A DNA stretch of 20,278 nt. It comes from an uncultured Collinsella sp. (GTDB lineage: Bacteria > Actinomycetota > Coriobacteriia > Coriobacteriales > Coriobacteriaceae). Positions 1 to 7,659 of the stretch are shown here, one piece after another. Position numbers and translations under genes: made by a program. The notes under the pieces were generated by a model that did no database searches, was not told where the DNA came from, and saw only the letters and a program-made list of their open reading frames with translations. Where the stretch lies: the NCBI GenBank assembly GCA_958427145.1, contig CAUAAZ010000038.1:1-20278 (forward strand), written 5' to 3'. Position 1 is the first letter of the stretch. Each line of letters starts with the position of its first letter.

Positions 1-362
1 TATACCACGGTGGCATCACCTATATGTCAATTCTGGTCTAACAGAGCCTTTTTGTTTGCGATTCCCTGCGTGCTGATCGTCTGCGCCACAGGGTCGACCT
101 CGTACACCTGGTGGGTCACTACGGCGCCGTCCGATCGGTAAAAAGTTGCATTGTCGCCCACGGCAATATCCGATGGCTCAACCTGGCGAACAAACACCAT
201 GGAGCCAACGGGAAGCTCGGGCTCCATAGAGCCCGAAAGCACGGCGAAGGGCATATAACCAAATGCACGGGGAGCGAAAGAAACGACGGCAAGGGCTATG
301 ACAAGCGCGAGCGCCATGCCACTAAGAAGTGAAATAAATCGTCTGAATCCGCGCGCTGCCAA
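1..362 (-). pseudogene. SipW-like signal peptidase I (S26B), probably broken
   Basis: The readable part is 111 residues from a TTG at 362 to a TGA at 27-29. It has an N-terminal membrane segment (about residues 10-30), the catalytic-serine box VLSGSMEP (Ser45) and the His box VVTHQV (His84) typical of ER/SipW-type signal peptidases, which cleave signal peptides outside the membrane. Several things are odd. The box that normally reads GDAN reads GIAN (residues 100-103), losing an Asp. The in-frame TGA comes about 60-70 residues before the usual end of the family, yet translation past it (HIGDATVV) still resembles the conserved IGxVxF strand and runs off the window edge. The reading frame also stays open upstream to 464 without ATG, GTG or TTG, and the TTG start has no clear ribosome binding site. 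I infer a decaying gene. A natural short variant or a sequencing error at 27-29 is possible. Confidence 0.6.
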
Positions 363-900
363 CGTGATTATTTCATCCCCATCGAGGCCATATTCGATCC
401 CATCAAGGATTAGCCGCTTTTCTAAGACGTTTAATAGATGAGTTCGAAAAAGCCAATCTGAAATCTATTTCTAACAATCACCGTAGCTACTTCCGCGTTT
501 TTATCAACGTCTTTCCGCCAAATGCTACTATTTTTGCCGTAAGTGGTTATTTGTCCCCGCACTTGTCTGCTTTATCCAACGCCTGCAGCTAACCCCTACA
601 CAACTTCTCAATAGAGGGTCTAATATTTTGTACGGCTCAGATATCGTACCCCCCCCCCACATTAAATTTATACTGCATTTAGTATCGTTTATTTTCAACC
701 CCCTTATTCATGCATCTACGGCTACCCCGTGTAGCCCTCAGCCCATACCTTCTGGAAACCCCATCCATCCGGAAACCCCGTCCCACTCTGAATACATCCA
801 GCGAACGCATGCGAGCGTGTTGTCCAGAACGGCCTCGTCATCGGGGTGATGGAAAATGTCACCCCAAACGCTTGCCACGGTTGCGCCCACAAGTGGCAAG
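363..900. other. AT-rich intergenic region without a convincing gene
   Basis: No open frame here has both a ribosome binding site and recognisable protein features. The first half is clearly AT-richer than the neighbouring genes. It contains a short dyad GTACG/CGTAC (630-649) directly followed by a run of ten C (649-658), and a 13-bp direct repeat GGAAACCCC(A/G)TCC at 754-766 and 771-783. A minus-strand frame at 722-949 ends in a tryptophan- and glycine-rich stretch that reads like protein but has no start signal. I leave it unassigned. Confidence 0.5.
649..658. repeat. Poly-C homopolymer tract (10 C)
   Basis: Ten consecutive C residues lie on the plus strand (poly-G on the minus strand) between a GTACG/CGTAC dyad at 630-649 and an AT-rich stretch. 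Tracts of this length are known to slip during replication in many bacteria. No gene lies immediately beside it, so a regulatory role is only a possibility. Confidence 0.85.
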
Positions 901-928
901 AAAAAAGCCTCGAGAATATCGAGGCTTT
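898..928 (-). terminator. Intrinsic terminator after the flavodoxin gene
   Basis: Arms AAAGCCTCGA (904-913) and TCGAGGCTTT (919-928) are perfectly complementary around a 5-nt loop. On the minus strand the hairpin is followed by a T run (901-906). It lies about 40 bp after the stop codon at 971. Confidence 0.85.
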
Positions 929-970
929 CACATTTGTATTGCTTTGCACGAAGGACCGCGAACGGCGAAG

Positions 971-1522
971 CTACTCTCCCAGCACGGCCTTCTTGGCCGC
1001 CGCCGCCATATGGTCCAGATCTTCCTTGGTGGGATGGTCCTTCGCGGCAACCCAGTTATCGAGCAGCATCTTAAATCGGGCGTTGTCGGGATCTTGCTCG
1101 AGCATGGCCTCGTAGCGCTGCTTGACCGCGGGGCCCATCTTGCCCTGGCACATCGCCCAGCCCGCAAGCTCGGCATCCCCAGCCAAATTGGAAGTTACGC
1201 GGTCGATAATCTGCTGATAGTAGCTCTGGTCGGCCCCAAAGCCGCAGGTGCCAAACAGGAACACGCGCTTACCGTGCAAGGCGGAGAGCAACGCCGCGAC
1301 CGAAGGCGTGCACGCGCCCTTGTCGCACCAAAAACCGACGAGCACCGTGTCGGCCGCGCAGGCGCCCTGCGCCTCGAGCGCAACCTGATCTGCATCCGCA
1401 TCGTCGCTCAACGCCGCGGCATGGACAAACTCAACACCCGCAGCCTGTAGAGTGCGCTTGATCGCACCCGAAACCATCCTGGTATTACCGCTCTTGCTGT
1501 TAACCACCAAAGAGCACGTCAT
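971..1522 (-). CDS. Flavodoxin family protein (BilS-like)
   Basis: This 183-residue cytoplasmic protein has a flavodoxin fold. The N-terminal VVNSKSGNTRMV (about residues 5-16) is the FMN phosphate-binding loop. The middle reads VGFWCDKG, then KRVFLFGTCGFG and a CQGKM motif, followed by RYE and a C-terminal HPTKEDL. This pattern (VGFWxDKG, FGTxG, CQGKM, HPxxxDL) resembles the flavodoxin subgroup that includes BilS, the partner of the bilirubin reductase BilR. No bilR lies in this window, so the assignment goes no further than flavodoxin family. ATG at 1522 is preferred over a GTG two codons upstream because GAGG sits 10 nt before it. The gene stands alone, with a promoter and dyads at 1572-1609 and a terminator after it. 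Confidence 0.85.
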   Translation of the reverse strand: MTCSLVVNSKSGNTRMVSGAIKRTLQAAGVEFVHAAALSDDADADQVALEAQGACAADTVLVGFWCDKGACTPSVAALLSALHGKRVFLFGTCGFGADQSYYQQIIDRVTSNLAGDAELAGWAMCQGKMGPAVKQRYEAMLEQDPDNARFKMLLDNWVAAKDHPTKEDLDHMAAAAKKAVLGE

Positions 1523-1571
1523 AGTCACGTTGCCTCGTATCCCCCAAAACTAAAGCCACTAATGCAATTTA

Positions 1572-1609
1572 TTAGATGACTATCTTAGTACTAACGTGAC
1601 AGATGTAAA
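1572..1609 (-). promoter_or_regulatory. Predicted promoter with overlapping dyads for the flavodoxin gene
   Basis: On the minus strand a -35 box TTTACA (1604-1609) and a -10 box TAAGAT (1582-1587) are 16 bp apart. A near-palindrome TTAGATGACTATCTTA (1572-1587) covers the -10 box, and a perfect palindrome TTAGTACTAA (1585-1594) overlaps its edge. This is the layout expected for a repressor site, but the regulator is unknown. Confidence 0.45.
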
Positions 1610-1649
1610 CCACCGTCTGTCGATTGATTAATTTGCCCCACGGGCTTGC

Positions 1650-3509
1650 TTACTGGGCAAACTGGCTGCGGTAGAGTTCGGCGTAGAAGCCGCCTGCCGC
1701 TAGCAGCTCGTCGTGCGTGCCGCGCTCGATAATTTGGCCGTCGCGCATCACCAGAATGCAGTCGGCGTTGCGGATGGTGCTCAGGCGGTGCGCCACGACA
1801 AAGCTTGTGCGACCGGCCATGAGCTCGTCGAATGCCGCCTGCACCTGCAGCTCGGTACGCGTATCGATGCTCGACGTTGCCTCGTCCAGCAGCAGAATCG
1901 CCGAATCGGTGAGCATAACGCGCGCAATGCACAGCAGCTGTTTTTGACCCTGGCTAAACGTGCCGCCGTCCTCGCCGATGACCGTATCGTAGCCGCCTGG
2001 CAGCTGCACGATAAACTTGTGCGCATGCGCGCGCTTGGCCGCCTCGATAACCTGCTCGCGCGTGGCGTCGGGACAGCCGTAGGCGATGTTTTCCGCCACC
2101 GTGCCCTCGAACAGCCACGTATCCTGCAGCACCATGCCAAAGGCGCGGCGCAGGCTTGCGCGCGTGTAGTCACGCGAAGACCGGCCATCGACCATGATGC
2201 GTCCGGCATCGATATCGTAAAACCGCAGCAGCAAGTTGATGAGCGTCGTCTTGCCGCAACCCGTGGGGCCGACCAGGGCAAAGCGCATGCCGGGTTTGGC
2301 CTCAATACAGATATCCTGCAGCAGCTTGCGGTCGGACACGTAGCTAAAGTCCACATGCTCAAAGGTCACCTCACCCTGCGGGGCGGTAAGTTCCACGGCA
2401 TCCGCCGCATCGGGCTCCTGCTCGCGCGCATCGAGCAGCGCAAACATGCGACGCGCCGAGGCATACGCGGTCTGGATCTGCGTAATGACGTTGGTGACCT
2501 CGTTGAACGGCTTGGTGTACTGGTTGGCGTAGGACAGGAAAATCTGCACGCCACCCACCGTAAGCGCCGCCGGCACGCCCGTGATCACGCCCACGCAGCC
2601 GATCACGGCGACCACGGCATAGATGATGTTGTTGATAAAGCGCGTACCGGGGTTAGAGAGCGAACCCATAAACTGTGCACGCTCACCTGCCGTATAGAGC
2701 TCGGCGTTGAGCGCGTCAAAGCGCGCTTGGGCGTTCGGGCCGTAGGCAAACGCATCAACCAGCTTTTGCTCGCCCACATACTCCTCGATATGACCACCGA
2801 GCTGACCCTGAATACGCTGCTGGGCCGTAAAGCTCTTGTTGGAAAGCTTGGCGATGGCGCCAGCGGCAAAAATGGAAAGCGGCGTGACGAGCACCACCAC
2901 AAGCGTCATGGTCAGGTTAATGGAGAGCATAAACGCGAGCGTGCCAACGATGGTGATAACGCCGGTGAAAAGCTGGGTAAAGCCCTGTAGCAGACCGTCG
3001 CCCACCTGGTCGACGTCGTTGACCACGCGGCTCATAAGGTCGCCGTGGGCGTGGCTGTCGATAAAGCTGAGCGGCATGCGGCTGAGCTTGTCGCTCGCCT
3101 CCACGCGCATGTCGCGCACCGTCTCGTAGGACAGGCGGTTGACGCAATAGCCCTGCAGCCACTGGAAAGCCGCGGTACCTACGACGACAATCGCGAGCTT
3201 GGTGACAAGCGGCAGTAGCGCGTCGAAGTCCACCTGCCCGGCGGCGACGATAAGGTCGATGCCTTCGCCAATAAGGACGGGCGTATAGAGCTGCAAGATT
3301 ACCGAAACGGCGGCACTCAAAAACGATGCCGCAAACGAGACGCGGTGCGGGCGAACATAGCCCAGCAGGCGGCGGGTCACCGCATCCACGGGATAACGTT
3401 CGGGGTCGCCGGGCCGGCGCGGGCCATCGCCCAGGTCGTTGAGGCTATCGTTGCCGGACACGTTGGCCGTCATCGTGGCGACCGAGCCGGAAGAAGTGTA
3501 CGGATTCAT
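1650..3509 (-). CDS. ABC exporter half-transporter, complete ATP site
   Basis: This is a type IV (multidrug-exporter type) half-transporter of 619 residues: a membrane domain at about 50-350 followed by a nucleotide-binding domain at 378-619. Visible motifs are Walker A GPTGCGKTT (414-422), Q-loop LQD (461-463), signature FSQGQ (518-522), Walker B ILLLDEA with the catalytic Glu (538-544) and the switch His574. It most likely pairs with the product of the gene just upstream, which has a degenerate ATP site, to form a heterodimeric pump. The ATG directly abuts the TAA of that gene, and AAAGGAGG lies inside the upstream coding end, so the two are translationally coupled. The first 45 residues are a polar, Gly/Pro-rich extension. 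The substrate cannot be read from sequence. Confidence 0.95.
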   Translation of the reverse strand: MNPYTSSGSVATMTANVSGNDSLNDLGDGPRRPGDPERYPVDAVTRRLLGYVRPHRVSFAASFLSAAVSVILQLYTPVLIGEGIDLIVAAGQVDFDALLPLVTKLAIVVVGTAAFQWLQGYCVNRLSYETVRDMRVEASDKLSRMPLSFIDSHAHGDLMSRVVNDVDQVGDGLLQGFTQLFTGVITIVGTLAFMLSINLTMTLVVVLVTPLSIFAAGAIAKLSNKSFTAQQRIQGQLGGHIEEYVGEQKLVDAFAYGPNAQARFDALNAELYTAGERAQFMGSLSNPGTRFINNIIYAVVAVIGCVGVITGVPAALTVGGVQIFLSYANQYTKPFNEVTNVITQIQTAYASARRMFALLDAREQEPDAADAVELTAPQGEVTFEHVDFSYVSDRKLLQDICIEAKPGMRFALVGPTGCGKTTLINLLLRFYDIDAGRIMVDGRSSRDYTRASLRRAFGMVLQDTWLFEGTVAENIAYGCPDATREQVIEAAKRAHAHKFIVQLPGGYDTVIGEDGGTFSQGQKQLLCIARVMLTDSAILLLDEATSSIDTRTELQVQAAFDELMAGRTSFVVAHRLSTIRNADCILVMRDGQIIERGTHDELLAAGGFYAELYRSQFAQ

Positions 3510-5426
3510 TTAGCAGCCCTCCTTTGCGCAGACGGATGCGGAGGCGATCGGGGCGGACACGGGCGTCGCGTTCCCCTGCTGGCCCTCGAGCTCCTCGCGA
3601 CGCAGCTGCGACTGGCAAATCTCGCGATAGAGCTGGCAGGTCGCATACAGCTCGTCATGCGCGCCCAGGCCCGCGACCGAGCCGTGATCGAGCACGCAGA
3701 TCATGTCGGCGTCACGCACGGTCGAGACGCGCTGGCTTACGATCACGGTTGTCATGGGGATGCCCCTCGAAAACACCGGAGCTCTTCCTGCGAGTTCGCG
3801 CACGGCACGGCGCAGAGCCGCATCCGTCTTTACGTCGAGCGCCGATGCCGAATCGTCCATAACGAGAATCTGCGGGTATTCCACCAGAGCACGCGCGATT
3901 GTCAGGCGCTGACGTTGTCCGCCGCTAAAATTTTTGCCGCCTGCCTCGACGGGAGCATCGAGGGCGTCCGGCAGGTTCCGTACAAAATCGTCCGCCTGGG
4001 CCGTCTCGAGCGCATCCCAAAGCACATCATCCATAAAGCACGTCCTTTGACGCCATGCCAGATTGGAGCGAATCGTTCCGCTCATGAGACTCGCCCGCTG
4101 GGGGACCATGCCGATAACCTCCCTCAGCTGGTCGAGATTCCACGCGCGCACGTCGCGGCCGAAAACGCGAACCGTTCCCGTCGAGGCATCGTACAGGCGC
4201 GGAATCAGCGAAACGAGCGTCGATTTTCCCGAACCCGTGCCACCGATAATGCCGAGCGTTCCGCCCACAGAAACAGAAAACGACACGTTGTCAACGGCGT
4301 TAACGGCTCCGGCGCCAAACGAAAAGCTCACATGGTCAAACTCGATGGCAGGCGGCACGACATCGACGAGCGGATGCTTGTCGGCCATGTAAGCACTGGG
4401 AGAACACCGGTCTTCTTTAAGCATGCAGGCATTTCCGATCGCAAAAAGATCCAGCTTTTGGTTGCCCCCGTCCGTGATACTCGGCACACAGTCGAGCACC
4501 TCGTTGATACGCGAAGCGCTAGCGCTCGCCTTGGTGAAGACTACAACCAAGTTGGCAACATACACGATGGAGGTAAGGGTCTGCGTCATGTAGTTCACAA
4601 ACGCCATGACCTGGCCCTGCGTGAGCTCGCCCACGTTGACTTGGATGCCGCCCACCCACAGGATGGCGCACACGCCCAGGTTCATCACCAAAAACGTGAC
4701 GGGGTTGAGAATCGACGAGAGCTTGCCCACCGCGATTGCGACACGCGCCTGGTCATCGGCCGCCTGGGCAAAACGCTCACGTTCGTGACCCTCGCGCACA
4801 AACGCCCGGACCACGCGGGCACCCGAAAGTCCCTCGCGGCAAATAAGCGCGATGCGATCGAGCTTTGCCTGCAGCTGCTTGTAGTACGGGATGCAGCGCG
4901 CCATGACAAACCAAAACACCAGGCCGATAGCGGGAGTGCAGATCAAAAAGATCATGCCGAGCTTAAGGTCGATGGCAAGGGCCGCGACCATTGAGCCCAC
5001 CGCCAGGAAAGGCCAGCGGATGAGCATACGCACGCCCAGCGCCACGGCGAGCTGCACCTGGTTGACGTCGTTGGTAATGCGCGTGATGAGCGACGGCGTG
5101 CCAAAGCGATCGAGTTCAGCATAGCTCAGCTTGTTGATGTGCTTGTAGAGTGCGCCGCGAATGCCAGTACCCATGCCCTGCGAGGTGAGCGCCGCCATCT
5201 TTTGGCAGACGAGCGTAAACGAGATGCCAATCACGGCCATGGCGGCGAGCACCATACCGTAGTGGACGACGGCACTCACGTCGTGCGCACCGATACCTTT
5301 ATCAATCATCTGGGCAATCACGAGCGGCGTAAGCAGGTCAAAGATCACTTCAATCAACTTGCACGCAGGGCCAATCACCATATACCGGCGAAACTTACCA
5401 CCAAAACGCCTGAGCAGCTCAATCAT
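3510..5426 (-). CDS. ABC exporter half-transporter, degenerate ATP site
   Basis: This 638-residue half-transporter is the first gene of a two-gene exporter operon. The membrane domain is at about 12-310 and the nucleotide-binding domain at 360-610. Walker A GGTGSGKST (395-403), Q443 and SGGQ (501-504) are intact. The catalytic Glu is replaced by Asp525 (MDDSAS) and the switch His by Gln565 (VSQRVS). This is the usual signature of the non-hydrolysing half of heterodimeric exporters. Two local insertions are visible: about 35 residues with two Cys between the domains (320-356), and about 10 residues before the Q565 strand (548-558). I chose ATG at 5426, with GGGAG 9 nt upstream, over a TTG at 5459 that lacks a ribosome binding site. 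Confidence 0.93.
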   Translation of the reverse strand: MIELLRRFGGKFRRYMVIGPACKLIEVIFDLLTPLVIAQMIDKGIGAHDVSAVVHYGMVLAAMAVIGISFTLVCQKMAALTSQGMGTGIRGALYKHINKLSYAELDRFGTPSLITRITNDVNQVQLAVALGVRMLIRWPFLAVGSMVAALAIDLKLGMIFLICTPAIGLVFWFVMARCIPYYKQLQAKLDRIALICREGLSGARVVRAFVREGHERERFAQAADDQARVAIAVGKLSSILNPVTFLVMNLGVCAILWVGGIQVNVGELTQGQVMAFVNYMTQTLTSIVYVANLVVVFTKASASASRINEVLDCVPSITDGGNQKLDLFAIGNACMLKEDRCSPSAYMADKHPLVDVVPPAIEFDHVSFSFGAGAVNAVDNVSFSVSVGGTLGIIGGTGSGKSTLVSLIPRLYDASTGTVRVFGRDVRAWNLDQLREVIGMVPQRASLMSGTIRSNLAWRQRTCFMDDVLWDALETAQADDFVRNLPDALDAPVEAGGKNFSGGQRQRLTIARALVEYPQILVMDDSASALDVKTDAALRRAVRELAGRAPVFSRGIPMTTVIVSQRVSTVRDADMICVLDHGSVAGLGAHDELYATCQLYREICQSQLRREELEGQQGNATPVSAPIASASVCAKEGC

Positions 5427-5549
5427 GTATAGGCGCTCCCTATCATCATCTCTCTTCAATCTGATTCATGATAGTACGGAGAACCCTGGAGATGCGTAAG
5501 CAACTCGTTACAGAAGAATCTTGGATAGCGGTAAAAACCGCGCAAAAAA

Positions 5550-5654
5550 GCGCGCTCGATGGATCCGGATGCCCGACAGAGGCTCCTTATGGCTGCTTCC
5601 TTCCGGACCTGACCAGATTCGGAACATGTCGTCATCCGAACCCATCGAACGCGC
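5550..5654 (-). ncRNA. ffs: Signal recognition particle RNA, small bacterial type
   Basis: The minus strand contains the SRP core GGUCAGGUCCGGAAGGAAGC followed by AGCC (about 5589-5613), the conserved apical Ffh-binding hairpin. The flanks pair over a long stem: GGAUG with CAUCC, then the wobble-containing GGGUUCGGAUG with CAUCCGGAUCC (5633-5643 and 5561-5571), and further out GCGCGUUCGAU with AUCGAGCGCGC (5644-5654 and 5550-5560). Six T follow at 5549-5544, so the closing stem itself serves as an intrinsic terminator. The RNA binds Ffh to target nascent membrane proteins. It sits just downstream of tadA on the same strand but has its own promoter. Confidence 0.95.
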
Positions 5655-5668
5655 TAGGCGTTCGATAT

Positions 5669-5697
5669 ATATTACCCGCTCCCGCCCGATGGGGCAA
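5669..5697 (-). promoter_or_regulatory. Promoter of the SRP RNA gene
   Basis: On the minus strand TTGCCC (5692-5697) and TAATAT (5669-5674) are exactly 17 bp apart. Transcription should start near 5662, about 8 nt before the mapped 5' end of the SRP stem. A dyad TCGAACGC/GCGTTCGA (5645-5665) overlaps the start region. Confidence 0.75.
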
Positions 5698-5701
5698 GAC
5701 A

Positions 5702-5724
5702 GCTAATTTGGAACGGGGCTTTTT
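5702..5724. repeat. Short dispersed repeat, copy 1
   Basis: This 23-bp sequence (starting GCTAATTTGG, then ACGGGGCT, ending in T) matches 18129-18151 at 21 of 23 positions. Both copies lie in intergenic DNA just past the end of a protein gene. Here it sits between the tadA stop and the ffs promoter. Confidence 0.6.
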
Positions 5725-5733
5725 TGACTGCTT

Positions 5734-7515
5734 TTAGATGCGGCCGAGGTCGTAGGCTTGGGCGGCTGCTTCACCGGCGCAGATGAGGTTGGTTGTGGCT
5801 TCCTGGGGATCGAGCGCCTGCTCCAGGTCCATGGGCTTGCGACAGATCGGCAAAACCAAGTCAATACCCTGCCCATACACCGTATCCAGGTTGTCAGCAC
5901 GACCGCCCACGACGGCGACTACCGGCTTGCCATAGCGATTGGCACGGCGGGCCACGCCCACCGGCGCCTTGCCGGCAGCGGATTGCTCGTCCATGTTGCC
6001 CTCGCCTGTAATGACCAGGTCGACATCGCGCACGCGTTCGTCAAACCCAATCAGATCGAGCACCGTCTCCACGCCTGAGCGTAGCTCCGCACCGAGCGCT
6101 AACAGCGCGGCGCCTAGGCCGCCGGCGGCGCCGGCACCGGGCACACCGAGCACCGAGCCAAATGTCCGCACGCCCTCGGGCGCGCGCAACAACCCCTGAG
6201 CCCGCACCCCGGTAATCGCCGCATCGAGCAGGCGGCCATAGCCGACCATCCAGCTGTCGTATCTACACAATGCGTCGGCATCATTCGTCGGCAGGCCCTT
6301 TTGCCCGCCAAACACCGCCAGTGCGCCCCGACGCCCCACGAGCGGATTCTCGACATCGGAAAGCACCACGACACGCGCGCCATTCAGTGCCCGAAGCGCC
6401 GGTGCCAAATCGATATTCGCCACGCGTTCAAGGCCCGCGAGGCCGGGGGCGATATTGCAGCCACGGCCATCGACAAGGTGGGCGCCCAGCGCCTGCAGCA
6501 TGCCGGCGCCACCGTCGTTGGTGGCGCTGCCGCCCAGACCAATATAGATCGTCTTTGCCCCAGCACGGACCGCGCGAAGCATGAGCTCGCCCACGCCATA
6601 GGTCGAAGCCGCAACCGCCGCCGATTCCGTGCAGGGCGAATACCCAATACCCGCCGCCTCGGCCATCTCAATAACAGCAGATTCGCGCTCGCCGTCCACC
6701 AGCATCCGGGCAGGCACGCGGTCGCCCAAGGGGCCTGCGACTTCACCTGCCACGACCTCACCGCCGCACGCGGCAACGGCATCGAGCGTTCCCTCGCCAC
6801 CATCTGCCAGCGGCAACGCGCTTACCTGGGCATCAGGCCACACACGGCGCACACCTTCGGCAACGGCACCCTCCGCCTGCGAGCTCGACACGCTGCCTTT
6901 AAAGGAGTCGATCGCCAACAGCACGCGGCGGAACCGGCGCTGCACGGGGCCAAAGTCGAGCGTCTCGCCAGCGAGATCCCCAACACCCGCAAGCGCCTCG
7001 GCGTGGGCGGCATGCGCCTCAAGATCGGCCCCACAACCGCAGCCAGCACCATCGGTGCCACGCAGCCCACTAAAATAACCGCTCAACACCTCACGACACT
7101 CATCCGCCAGCACGCCGGCGGTCACATTAAACCGATGATTCAGGCGCGAATCGGCATTCAGGTCGTATAGCGACCCCAGAGCGCCCGCTTTAGCATCGGA
7201 CGCGCCGTACACGCAGCGCCCCACGCGCGCGTTAACCATAAGCCCCGCGCACATGCAGCAGGGCTCGAGCGTTACGTAGACCGTGCAATCGGAAAGGCGC
7301 CAACGACCGAGCGACCGCGCGGCGGCGCATAGGGCCGCAAACTCGGCATGCGCCGAAGGGTCCTGGTCGAGCTCGCGGCGATTATGCGCCCGCGCGACGA
7401 TCTCACCCGCGCGCACCACTACGGCGCCGATCGGCACCTCGCCCACCGCCGCGGCGGTACGCGCCTCCGCCAGCGCCTCGCGCATGAACTTCTCATCGAT
7501 TCCGGTGCTCGTCAT
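5734..7515 (-). CDS. TadA tRNA adenosine deaminase fused to glycerate 2-kinase
   Basis: One uninterrupted 593-residue frame carries two enzymes. Residues 1-150 are TadA: HAE (56-58, catalytic Glu58, zinc His56) and PCCMC (85-89, zinc Cys86 and Cys89). TadA converts A34 to inosine in tRNA-Arg(ACG). Residues 151-196 are an Ala/Gly-rich linker containing CGCG. Residues 197-593 are a GarK/GlxK-type glycerate kinase with DSFKGS (203-208), PLADGGEGT (235-243), GLGGSATNDGGAG (326-338) and GEGNMDEQS (504-512). This family phosphorylates D-glycerate to 2-phosphoglycerate. All key motifs of both halves are present, so both may be active. ATG at 7515 has AGGGAAGG 6 nt upstream; a GTG at 7566 abuts the divergent tRNA gene and is less likely. 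The fusion is unusual, because TadA is normally about 150-170 residues and stands alone. Confidence 0.93.
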   Translation of the reverse strand: MTSTGIDEKFMREALAEARTAAAVGEVPIGAVVVRAGEIVARAHNRRELDQDPSAHAEFAALCAAARSLGRWRLSDCTVYVTLEPCCMCAGLMVNARVGRCVYGASDAKAGALGSLYDLNADSRLNHRFNVTAGVLADECREVLSGYFSGLRGTDGAGCGCGADLEAHAAHAEALAGVGDLAGETLDFGPVQRRFRRVLLAIDSFKGSVSSSQAEGAVAEGVRRVWPDAQVSALPLADGGEGTLDAVAACGGEVVAGEVAGPLGDRVPARMLVDGERESAVIEMAEAAGIGYSPCTESAAVAASTYGVGELMLRAVRAGAKTIYIGLGGSATNDGGAGMLQALGAHLVDGRGCNIAPGLAGLERVANIDLAPALRALNGARVVVLSDVENPLVGRRGALAVFGGQKGLPTNDADALCRYDSWMVGYGRLLDAAITGVRAQGLLRAPEGVRTFGSVLGVPGAGAAGGLGAALLALGAELRSGVETVLDLIGFDERVRDVDLVITGEGNMDEQSAAGKAPVGVARRANRYGKPVVAVVGGRADNLDTVYGQGIDLVLPICRKPMDLEQALDPQEATTNLICAGEAAAQAYDLGRI

Positions 7516-7566
7516 CGTTCGCCTTCCCTGTTGCAAACCCAAAACGATGCTATCATTACGACTCAC

Positions 7567-7656
7567 GGAGAGATGGCAGAGCGGTTGAATGCGGCGGTCT
7601 TGAAAACCGTTGAGCGCGAGAGCGTTCCGGGGGTTCGAATCCCCCTCTCTCCGCCA
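7567..7656 (+). tRNA. tRNA-Ser (anticodon UGA), CCA encoded
   Basis: The acceptor arms GGAGAGA and TCTCTCC pair, with G as discriminator base and CCA encoded at 7654-7656. The anticodon loop CTTGAAA gives anticodon TGA, which reads UCA and UCG codons. A long variable arm between the anticodon and T arms (around GAGCGCGAGAGCGTTC) marks a class II tRNA-Ser. The T loop TTCGAAT is canonical. The gene ends only 3 bp before the stop codon of the convergent TetR gene. Confidence 0.97.
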
Positions 7657-7659
7657 CTC

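Noticed and set aside
722..949. 75-residue minus-strand frame with a Trp/Gly-rich C-terminus
   Set aside because: It has no ribosome binding site and spans the flavodoxin terminator, so a real gene is unlikely.
1713..2990. Long plus-strand frame of 425 residues opposite the first ABC gene
   Set aside because: It is the antisense shadow of a high-GC ABC gene: rich in His/Arg/Ala, with no motifs and no start signal. The same holds for the long plus-strand frames at 3345-4994, 12656-14053 and 14994-16178.
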